The translations under genes were made by a program, and so were the position numbers. A DNA stretch of 35,898 nucleotides, taken from assembly GCA_030372995.1 (NCBI GenBank), contig JAUCPZ010000212.1, positions 1-35,898 on the forward strand, given 5' to 3'. Numbering within the stretch: the stretch's first letter is position 1; each line of letters starts with the position of its first letter. The stretch comes from Dehalococcoidia bacterium. Its GTDB lineage: Bacteria > Chloroflexota > Dehalococcoidia > UBA2247 > RBG-13-53-26. The notes under the pieces were generated by a model. The model made no database searches, had not been told where the DNA came from, and worked only from the letters and a program-made list of their open reading frames with translations. Shown here piece after piece: positions 7,912-14,921 of this stretch.

Positions 7912-7938
7912 GGTGGGTAGAACGAAGCGAAACCCACC
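7912..7938. repeat. Dispersed 'WVERSET' palindromic repeat
   Basis: GGTGGGT (7912-7918) pairs with ACCCACC (7932-7938) around AGAACGAAGCGAA. This word, which encodes GWVERSET in one frame, is a repeat seen in many unrelated bacterial genomes and is often wrongly annotated as coding. Confidence 0.75.
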
Positions 7939-8000
7939 AGCATTGTCCTGATGCTTGCGTTCAATCCCCCCGCCGCCAATCGGCTGAGGCCATGAGCGAT

Positions 8001-8020
8001 GAGCTGATAGCTGACAGCTC
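8001..8020. repeat. Short palindrome, GAGCTG/CAGCTC
   Basis: GAGCTG (8001-8006) and CAGCTC (8015-8020) flank ATAGCTGA. The repeated AGCTGA words resemble degenerate GCTGATAGCTGA-type intergenic repeats. Only this copy is seen in the window. Confidence 0.4.
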
Positions 8021-8033
8021 TTGGCCCCTGGGA

Positions 8034-8067
8034 CACCCTGAAACAACTCCCGGTCTGCCTCAGGGTG
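8034..8067. repeat. Hairpin, CACCCTGA/TCAGGGTG
   Basis: An 8-base stem (8034-8041 with 8060-8067) around an 18-base loop. There is no U-run after it, so it is more likely a dispersed repeat than a terminator. Confidence 0.45.
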
Positions 8068-8179
8068 ACACCATTGAGTCATTGCCGGAGCTAGACCCCG
8101 AAGTACTACCTCTTCCCGCTGAACCTTGGCTTCGGTCAGGTGCATCATTCGTGGCGTTGGATCGGCAGGTGGAGGGCCG

Positions 8180-10912
8180 GTGCGAGTGGCAGGTATGGAA
8201 GTAAGCAACTGGCACAGCCTCAGTGTTGACGAAGCGCTTCGGGCGCTGGCGTCGGGCCGGGACGGCTTGAGCGTAGAAGAGGCGCGCAAGAGGCTGACGC
8301 AGTTCGGGCCCAACGAGCTGCGCAAGGAGAAGGCCGTCTCCTGGTGGCTGATGCTCCTCGGCCAGTTCAAGAACGTCCTCATAATCATCCTGCTAGCTGC
8401 CGCGGCGATCTCTCTGACGATCAACCTGGTTGAGGAGGATGGCAATATCTGGGACCCCATCATTATCGTGGTGGTGGTCATGATCTCAGTGGTGCTGGGA
8501 TTTGTCCAGCAGTACCGGGCGGAACGGGCGATGCAGGCTTTGAAACAGATGATTGCGCCGACGTCTGCGGTCATCCGGGCTGGGGAAGAGTCGCTGCAAC
8601 CGTCGCGGGAACTGGTGCCGGGCGACGTGATCGTGCTCCGGACAGGGGACAGAGTGGCCGCGGATGCGCGGCTGATAGAAACGGCCAGCCTCAAGATGGA
8701 CGAGGCGGCCCTGACCGGGGAGTCGGTGGCCGGGTTGAAATCTTTGGAGCCGGTCCGGGTGGACCTGCCGCCGGCCGAGCGCACTAACATGGTCTTTGCC
8801 GGCACCACGGTGGCGTACGGGAAGGGCAGGGCCGTGGTCACAGCTACAGGCATGTCCACCGAGTTCGGCAAAATAGCGGGCATGCTGCAGGAAGTGGAGC
8901 AGCCCAAGACGCCACTGCAGGAGAGACTGGACCGGTTCGGCAAGATGATGGCCGGCGCATTGCTGGCAGTCACCGCCCTGGTGGCTATCCTGATCATCGT
9001 GCGCACTGACAAAGGCCTCATGGAGATCTTCGTGTGGGGACTGAGCCTGGCCATAGTGGTAGTTCCGGAGTCCCTGCCTGCCATAGTGACTGTGACCCTG
9101 GCCTTCGGCGTGTACCGGATGGCCAAGAAACATGCTCTCATCCGGAAGCTCCATGCGGTGGAGACCCTCGGGTCCACTACCTTCATCTGCTCCGACAAGA
9201 CGGGTACACTGACCCAGAACCAGATGATGGTGCGGAAGATCTATGTCGATGGGCTGACAGTGGAAGTGAGCGGGTCGGGATATGAGCCCAAGGGCGAGTT
9301 CCGCAGCGCAGGCGGCACTATCGTGCCGGACCAGCATCCGACTTTGCTGCGCGTCCTGCAGATTGGCAGTATGTGCAACGACGCGGGCCTAACGTCGGAC
9401 AACGGTGCGTGGATGATAAAGGGCGATCCCACCGAAGGAGCCCTGATAGTGGCTTCTGCCAAGGCCGGCCTGGACATGAAAGCTTTGGCTGTTGCCTGGC
9501 CACGCGTCGCGGAGATACCGTTCTCTTCAGAGAGAATGCGGATGACGACCATACACCAGACGCCGGAAGGGCGGATGGCGCTGTGCAAGGGGGCGGTGGA
9601 GGTGGTGGTGAATTCCTGCAACCGTATCTGCATCGGGGGGCGGGAGAGGCAATTGCTGCCAGATGACATATCCGCTGCCTTGGAGGCTAACAGGAGGATG
9701 GGGGAAGAGGGGCTTCGTGTTCTGGCGCTGGCCTACAAGGTGGTCCCGCCATCTGCCCAGAATCCCGAGGACATCGAGCAGGACATGGTGCTTGCCGGCC
9801 TCGTAGGCATGATTGATCCGCCCCGCGAGGAGGTCAAGGAGGCCATCGGCGTTTGCCAGAAAGCCGGCATCAAGGCGGTCATGATTACGGGTGATCACAA
9901 GGCGACCGCCGTGGCCGTAGCCAGGGAACTGGGCCTGCTCAGGGATGGCCTGGCCATGAGTGGTGAGGAGCTGGAGAAGCTGGATACCGCGGAGCTGGAG
10001 GACAAGGTCGAGAAGATAGAGGTTTATGCCCGGGTGTCCCCGAGCCACAAACTGCGAGTGGTCGAGGCGCTGCAGAAGAGAGGTCACGTGGCGGCTATGA
10101 CCGGAGACGGCGTGAATGATGCCCCGGCTCTCAAGAGGGCGGACATCGGCGTGGCCATGGGAATAACGGGGACCGACGTGTCGAAGGAGGCATCAGACAT
10201 GGTGCTCACCGACGACAACTTCGCCTCCATCGTCGCTGCAGTCAAAGAGGGCCGGCACATATTCGGCAACATCAAGAAATGCCTGATGTACCTGCTCTCT
10301 TGCCATATCGGGGAGCTGATCCTGATGATAGTAGCGGTACTGGTCGATCCCCGCTTCCTGCCGCTGGTGGCCGTTCAACTCCTCTGGCTGAACATCGCCG
10401 TTGATGGGCCGACAGCCCTGGCGCTGGCATTCGACCCGCCGGATCCTGACCTGATGGAACAGCCGCCGCGGAGCCGGCGCACGAGCATCTTCACGGCGAG
10501 AGTAATTGGGTTCATTGCCGTGGCCGCCATCTGGTCGGGCCTGGTAACGTTTGGAGTCTTCAAATGGGCACTTCTGTCCGGCAGGTCGGAGCAGGAAGCT
10601 CAGGCCCTCTGCTTCATCACTCTCATGGTGGTAGGGGAATTCACGGCGCTCGCCTCACGGTCCGAAAGAGAATCGCTCTTCAAGATCGGCCTCTTCAAGA
10701 ACAGGTGGTTGTTTCTTGCCATGGTGGGGACCATCGCTGCCACCTTGCCGATAGTCTACATTCCGGCCTTGCAGGATCACTTCCGCACGTATAGCTTGGG
10801 CTGGAGAGAATGGGCTATCGCCCTTCTCGCCAGCGCGACGCTGTTCGTGGTGATGGAGACCTTCAAGGCGGTCTGGTCCCGACTTGAAGAAAGAAGAAGG
10901 AGAAGGCGCTAG
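8180..10912 (+). CDS. P-type cation ATPase, Ca2+-type (P2A-like)
   Basis: An integral membrane ATPase of about 910 residues that exports a cation. All P-type landmarks are present: an actuator TGES loop, the phosphorylated D339 in SDKTGTLT, MITGDHK, and MTGDGVNDAPAL in the hinge. The order of helices and the PP-box-like tail of M6 (LALAFDPPDPDLMEQPPR) match the SERCA/PMR1 branch. Comparing with SERCA, site II residues are kept (E297 in VPESLP, N738 and D742 in LNIAVD), while site I residues are changed (N768 to H709, T799 to V741; E771 kept as E712). This suggests one transported ion. I chose GTG 8180, which has an AGGTGGAGG site five bases upstream; ATG 8195 is the main alternative. It ends directly against the ABC ATPase gene. 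Confidence 0.9.
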   Translation: MRVAGMEVSNWHSLSVDEALRALASGRDGLSVEEARKRLTQFGPNELRKEKAVSWWLMLLGQFKNVLIIILLAAAAISLTINLVEEDGNIWDPIIIVVVVMISVVLGFVQQYRAERAMQALKQMIAPTSAVIRAGEESLQPSRELVPGDVIVLRTGDRVAADARLIETASLKMDEAALTGESVAGLKSLEPVRVDLPPAERTNMVFAGTTVAYGKGRAVVTATGMSTEFGKIAGMLQEVEQPKTPLQERLDRFGKMMAGALLAVTALVAILIIVRTDKGLMEIFVWGLSLAIVVVPESLPAIVTVTLAFGVYRMAKKHALIRKLHAVETLGSTTFICSDKTGTLTQNQMMVRKIYVDGLTVEVSGSGYEPKGEFRSAGGTIVPDQHPTLLRVLQIGSMCNDAGLTSDNGAWMIKGDPTEGALIVASAKAGLDMKALAVAWPRVAEIPFSSERMRMTTIHQTPEGRMALCKGAVEVVVNSCNRICIGGRERQLLPDDISAALEANRRMGEEGLRVLALAYKVVPPSAQNPEDIEQDMVLAGLVGMIDPPREEVKEAIGVCQKAGIKAVMITGDHKATAVAVARELGLLRDGLAMSGEELEKLDTAELEDKVEKIEVYARVSPSHKLRVVEALQKRGHVAAMTGDGVNDAPALKRADIGVAMGITGTDVSKEASDMVLTDDNFASIVAAVKEGRHIFGNIKKCLMYLLSCHIGELILMIVAVLVDPRFLPLVAVQLLWLNIAVDGPTALALAFDPPDPDLMEQPPRSRRTSIFTARVIGFIAVAAIWSGLVTFGVFKWALLSGRSEQEAQALCFITLMVVGEFTALASRSERESLFKIGLFKNRWLFLAMVGTIAATLPIVYIPALQDHFRTYSLGWREWAIALLASATLFVVMETFKAVWSRLEERRRRRR

Positions 10913-11587
10913 GTGATCACTGTCAACAACCTGACAAGGATATACAGAGTCGGAAACGTCGAAGTCAGAGCCCTGGTAGACGTATCGCTGACGCTGGAGG
11001 CCGGGGACATCACCTGCGTCATGGGCAAGAGTGGTTCCGGCAAGTCGACGCTTCTGCGCCAGTTGGGGCTGATCGACCGCCCGACTTCAGGGCAGATCGT
11101 CTTTGATGGTCAGGACGTGACCAGGCTGTCGGACGGCGCGAGAGCCAGGATGAGGCTGACCTACCTGGGCTACATCTTCCAAGAGTTTGCGCTGCTGGGA
11201 GAACTCACGGCGCACGAGAACGTGTACTTGCCGGGGATGATGCTGGGGGGTCCGATCCGGGACTACCGCAAGAGGGCGGCCGAGCTGCTGGGGATGGTGG
11301 GGCTGGGGGAGCGCATACATCACAGGCCGAAGGAGCTTTCCGGCGGCGAGCAACAGAGAGTGGCCATCGCCCGAGCCCTGATCAACAACCCGAAAGCGTT
11401 GTTTGCCGACGAGCCATGCGCGAACCTGGACAGCATTTCTGCCGAAGTCGTGATGGAGACGCTGATGAAGCTCAACAGGGACTTGGGCATCACCATCCTG
11501 TTCGTGTCTCACGACCCGGATGACAAGAAGTATGCGAAGAGGCTTATCTTCCTGAGAGACGGGAGACAGGTGCCGGAGTACCTCTAG
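10913..11587 (+). CDS. ABC transporter ATP-binding protein, MacB/LolD type
   Basis: A 224-residue ATPase that powers the permease encoded next. Visible parts are Walker [10 protein letters not shown] (38-46), Q-loop Q90, signature LSGGEQQRV (142-150), Walker B ending in D166-E167, and switch H200. Sequence and length match the LolD/MacB/FtsE group, which drives mechanotransmission rather than uptake. The GTG start lies immediately after the ATPase stop codon, with no bases between, and its AAGGAG site lies inside the end of the ATPase gene, so translation is coupled. Confidence 0.95.
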   Translation: MITVNNLTRIYRVGNVEVRALVDVSLTLEAGDITCVMGKSGSGKSTLLRQLGLIDRPTSGQIVFDGQDVTRLSDGARARMRLTYLGYIFQEFALLGELTAHENVYLPGMMLGGPIRDYRKRAAELLGMVGLGERIHHRPKELSGGEQQRVAIARALINNPKALFADEPCANLDSISAEVVMETLMKLNRDLGITILFVSHDPDDKKYAKRLIFLRDGRQVPEYL

Positions 11588-11602
11588 ACCGGTGATTGAA
11601 CT

Positions 11603-12820
11603 ATGAACACACTGAAGGTGGCGGCCTTCATGGCCCTCAAGTCGCTGACAAGAGGGGACGTACGCGTTCTCCTGCTGACGGTCGCCATGCTGGTTCTGGT
11701 GTACATCAACCTCATTTTCACGCCCTCGCTTCTCACCGGCGCGGTGCAGAAGGTGAATGAAAAGACAAGGGGCACTCTGTCCGGAGACATCATCATCCAC
11801 TCAGACAACTATCCAGTGATAGTGAGAGCGCAGGAGATGGTCTCAAGTATAGAGAACGTTGACGGAGTCGCTGCAGCCGCAGCGAGAACCAGTCTGGGGG
11901 TTGAAGTCCATCATGGGGACGACCGGGTCGCGGCGGCGCTCTACGCCATAGACCCGGACCGGGACAGCCGCGTCTTCGATATCTCGGGGAGCCTGATCGA
12001 GGGCACCTACCTCGATCCTGACGACCGCAATGCGGTTCTCCTCGGCGCCCAGATTGCCGGTGCGGGCCGTGAGAATCTAGAACTCTACGCCAGTTCGCTG
12101 ATGACGGTGCATGCGGGGGACAACGTAACCATCTACGCTGCCAATGGGTCGATGGAATTCACGGTCAAAGGGATCTTCTTCACGGAGTTCGTTCAGAGCG
12201 ACATCAGGGCCTACATAACCCAGGCTCAGTTCGACGCCATGTTCCCTGGCATGCGGGACACAGCGACCAGTATCCACGTGAAGCTGGAGCCAGGGGCTGA
12301 CCGGTCCGTGGTGATGGCGCGGATCCGGGAGGTGGGGCTGACGGCTTACGGGCAGCCCTTGAAGTTCCAGACTTGGGAGGATGCACTCGGGGTCATGAAG
12401 AGCATGACCAAGAGCTTTGACCAGATCATCGCCATCCTGCGGACGACCGCCCTAGTGGTGGCTGGCATCACCATCTTCATCGTGACCTATGTGGACCTGG
12501 TGAACAAGCGGCGGCAGATCGGCATCGAGCGCGCGATCGGCATAACCTCAGCTTCGATCGTGCTGTCCTACATTATCCGTGCCGTGGTCTATGCCGCCTT
12601 CGGTGTCGTGATGGCCGCCCTGATCTTCCGCTATGCGATGATGCCCATTGAAGCGCAGCATCCATTCCATTTTCCTTTTGGCGATGTTCTTCTGGTTGTT
12701 GACATACCAGAACTGGCATCCTCGGCGGCCATTCTGCTGGCGGTGGCCATAGTCTCGGCCTTCATCCCGGCCTGGCAGACGATCAGGACCAAGATCATCG
12801 ACGCTATTTGGTCGGGCTAA
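11603..12820 (+). CDS. ABC transporter permease, FtsX/MacB type
   Basis: A 405-residue membrane protein with the MacB/LolCE topology: one helix near residues 14-36, a large extracytoplasmic domain (about 40-265), then three helices (about 270-293, 318-342 and 370-393). The extracytoplasmic part resembles the MacB core domain that handles lipoproteins, peptides or toxins. No membrane-fusion partner (MacA) or outer-membrane channel is encoded nearby, which fits a monoderm or an atypical envelope; that is inference. It starts 15 bases after the ABC ATPase gene and ends 39 bases before the convergent iron-sulfur gene. Confidence 0.9.
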   Translation: MNTLKVAAFMALKSLTRGDVRVLLLTVAMLVLVYINLIFTPSLLTGAVQKVNEKTRGTLSGDIIIHSDNYPVIVRAQEMVSSIENVDGVAAAAARTSLGVEVHHGDDRVAAALYAIDPDRDSRVFDISGSLIEGTYLDPDDRNAVLLGAQIAGAGRENLELYASSLMTVHAGDNVTIYAANGSMEFTVKGIFFTEFVQSDIRAYITQAQFDAMFPGMRDTATSIHVKLEPGADRSVVMARIREVGLTAYGQPLKFQTWEDALGVMKSMTKSFDQIIAILRTTALVVAGITIFIVTYVDLVNKRRQIGIERAIGITSASIVLSYIIRAVVYAAFGVVMAALIFRYAMMPIEAQHPFHFPFGDVLLVVDIPELASSAAILLAVAIVSAFIPAWQTIRTKIIDAIWSG

Positions 12821-12859
12821 CGCTCGTCTCTGGGGGCGCCGACACCCAAAGGAATAGCC

Positions 12860-14044
12860 TTATGTCTTGGCTGGTCCCTGGGATTTCAGCAGATGGGTCT
12901 GACCGGTGGTGATGGCATCGAAGATCAACTTACCTGTGACTCCCCATCTGCCCAGGGCGCCTTTCTTCTTGGCCATAATGATTTCGTACAGTTCGTCCGG
13001 CGTCTTTGGCGGCCTGGTTTCGATTGGCTTCTTCTGTAGTGATATGGCCCGCCTCTTACAACTGGATACGCAGAGGCCACAACCTATGCAACGGTTGAGA
13101 TTCACGACGGCCACCTGGCTCTCTGCGGGAACGGTCACTGCTCCGACTTGGCAAGCCTGCTCACATGAGCCGCACCCATCACAGGCATCGACGTCAACCA
13201 CGGAATGGAAGTTCGAGGCCCAGTAGTCCAGCGGTTTGGGAAGAATCTGGTGCATGCGCAGCATGCCACAGCAGCATCCACAGCATGAACAGATAAACTC
13301 GGCCTTCTCGGTGTTGGATGGTTGGGGCACCAAACCCTCTTTCTGGTTCAGCTCCAAGATTGACATTGCCTCGTCTCTGGTGATTTGTCGGCCCATACCG
13401 CAAGTCTCGGAAGACTCCGCCATGCTGCCGAAGCCGAGGCAGGTCTCCTCCCGGGCTGTGACCTTGCACTTTTCGTTTTCCATCGACCTCCTCTTGCGGC
13501 AGATGCAACTGTAGACCATGAAAGGCGGTTCTGCCTCCCGTATCAGTGCCCACACCTCATCGAACGTGCTCACTCTGTTCTGTGGGCTAATGCTTGCGGC
13601 TATCGGAATGGTCCGCATCTGGGGAAGTTCCGCACTCAGGAATGCGGCGGCGAACTTCCTGTCACTGGTGTATTCCGCAACGTCGTTGATGAAATCGGTG
13701 GTGAGGCGTCCTCCCTGCATTTCATACATTCCGACGACGAAAGGCGCGTTGCAGTACTGCTTCTTACCGTCCTTTGTTCTGGATCGTATTCCACCGTTCT
13801 TCTGAATGCCCTCAAGCAATTCGGACAGGTCTTCCGGGGACTTGGCAAGATTCCTGACCCTGGGGAAGATGGTCTCAAGGGGTTCGAACCTATAGCTGAG
13901 ATGTGCTGCTATCTCAGCTTGCCGGGGTGTGAAAATGTATTTCAGGATTCTTATCTCGGCTTTCGACCGCGTGGCTGGGAAACCCACTGCCTGTCTGTCC
14001 AGGTGCCTCTGAAGTTGAACATACACCCGATCTTCTTTTTCCAC
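12860..14044 (-). CDS. Cysteine-rich 4Fe-4S ferredoxin-domain protein
   Basis: A 394-residue soluble protein. An N-terminal region of about 100 residues looks like a winged helix (AEIRILKYIFTPRQAEIAAHL). A middle part follows with unusual cysteines (C180, C182, C193, C202, C215, then CSCCGCCC at 252-259), and then two classic [4Fe-4S] motifs (C288/291/294/298 and C319/322/325/329). It probably transfers electrons and may sense redox state or hold extra clusters; the partner is unknown. Related uncharacterised proteins occur in anaerobes. I start it at GTG 14044, because GGGGAGGTG lies just upstream and the frame before it is not protein-like. It has its own promoter at 14156-14184 and points away from acxC, so it may not belong to the carboxylase operon. 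Confidence 0.85.
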   Translation of the reverse strand: MEKEDRVYVQLQRHLDRQAVGFPATRSKAEIRILKYIFTPRQAEIAAHLSYRFEPLETIFPRVRNLAKSPEDLSELLEGIQKNGGIRSRTKDGKKQYCNAPFVVGMYEMQGGRLTTDFINDVAEYTSDRKFAAAFLSAELPQMRTIPIAASISPQNRVSTFDEVWALIREAEPPFMVYSCICRKRRSMENEKCKVTAREETCLGFGSMAESSETCGMGRQITRDEAMSILELNQKEGLVPQPSNTEKAEFICSCCGCCCGMLRMHQILPKPLDYWASNFHSVVDVDACDGCGSCEQACQVGAVTVPAESQVAVVNLNRCIGCGLCVSSCKRRAISLQKKPIETRPPKTPDELYEIIMAKKKGALGRWGVTGKLIFDAITTGQTHLLKSQGPAKT

Positions 14045-14155
14045 ATCGCACCTCCCCGTTGCCAAATACTTGCTGCCTCGCACCTTCGGACGCCTCGAGC
14101 CGAACATGCGAGATATCGATTCGTAGGTGATCTTGGTGAGAAAGAAACGAAATGG

Positions 14156-14184
14156 ATATTAACTCTGAGAGGCGATCCTGTAAA
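14156..14184 (-). promoter_or_regulatory. Sigma-70-type promoter for the iron-sulfur gene
   Basis: On the minus strand: TTTACA (14179-14184), a 17-base spacer, then TAATAT (14156-14161). Transcription would begin near 14149, leaving a leader of about 105 bases. The rest of 14045-14362 has no gene that I can support; a small palindrome CCAGCT-T-AGCTGG lies near 14328 but is not followed by a U-tract. Confidence 0.6.
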
Positions 14185-14362
14185 TATGCGCACGCGAATT
14201 GGGAGGTATTGGCGCTGGCGGCCATCGCCTCGGGACCGCGTGGTGATACGTGTGCAAGTTCAAATCAGGTGGCGTTCGCCTTGCACATGGAAGCTGGAAC
14301 TGGGAGGCCGGGTTTCATACCACCCCAGCTTAGCTGGCTCCCGTGTGGTTCTCCCGGGTGGT

Positions 14363-14911
14363 TCAGGAGAGTTTCGCCCTCCAGGACATGATGACATCGT
14401 TCGACATGTCTCTCGGCTCCTGGCTGGTGGGCAGCGGCTTTCCCAGCCAGTCGCGGTAGAATGCATCAAGGTTGGGCAGGAAGTCGAAGATGATGGGATA
14501 CCCTACCGGCACGCTGTCCACCTTCAGCAGCGCCCCGCACCCCGGGCAGTAGAACTCCCGCACCTCGCAGAACTCCGGCCACGGGCACTTGATCCCCGGA
14601 TACACCTCCTCGAGCTTCTCCCGGGTGTCCCGGGCGAAGATGAGCGCGCTCAGCTTCCAGTTCCGCCGGTAGTCGCCGAACTCGTGGCCGCAGTCGCACT
14701 TGACGATGCGCTCCGCCCCTTTCTGGACGATGTACAGGTGCTCACCGATGGGCAGGAGGATCTTCTCCTTCCATGGCACCTTCTCCTGCAGTATCTCGAC
14801 GTATTTCTCAAAACGGTCATCGTCCTTGGGCCGGCTCATGATCTCTTTGATCTTGGGCCACGGCAGCCTGCCTTCGTAGAGGTCCTTCAGGTCTTCTTTG
14901 CTGTACGACAT
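14363..14911 (-). CDS. acxC: Acetone carboxylase gamma subunit (module 1)
   Basis: A 182-residue protein of the acetone carboxylase gamma family, of normal length for it. It is the small zinc subunit of the heterohexamer (alpha2-beta2-gamma2) that carboxylates acetone to acetoacetate with ATP. Zinc ligands are likely C72 and C74 (KCDCGHEF) and C122 and C125 (YCPGCG). The N-terminal 60 residues contain the conserved YEGRLPWPKIKEIM segment. I chose the ATG at 14911, because GAGGTG lies six bases before it; an ATG two codons upstream is possible. It follows the alpha-subunit gene by ten bases and closes the operon. Confidence 0.93.
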   Translation of the reverse strand: MSYSKEDLKDLYEGRLPWPKIKEIMSRPKDDDRFEKYVEILQEKVPWKEKILLPIGEHLYIVQKGAERIVKCDCGHEFGDYRRNWKLSALIFARDTREKLEEVYPGIKCPWPEFCEVREFYCPGCGALLKVDSVPVGYPIIFDFLPNLDAFYRDWLGKPLPTSQEPRDMSNDVIMSWRAKLS

Positions 14912-14921
14912 CTTCATCACC

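Larger units (their letters stand above)
7685..8179. other. Repeat-rich intergenic region
   Basis: This stretch of 495 bases shows no credible gene. It holds three unrelated palindromic repeats within about 160 bases (7912-7938, 8001-8020, 8034-8067). Frames across it encode typical repeat peptides such as VGWVERSETH and read through the repeats without domain structure. I see no convincing promoter for the ATPase that follows and no U-tract terminator after oadB. Confidence 0.6.

Noticed and set aside
7701..8204. A 167-codon open frame before the P-type ATPase
   Set aside because: It crosses three palindromic repeats, includes the repeat peptide VGWVERSETH, has no domain pattern and no ribosome site.
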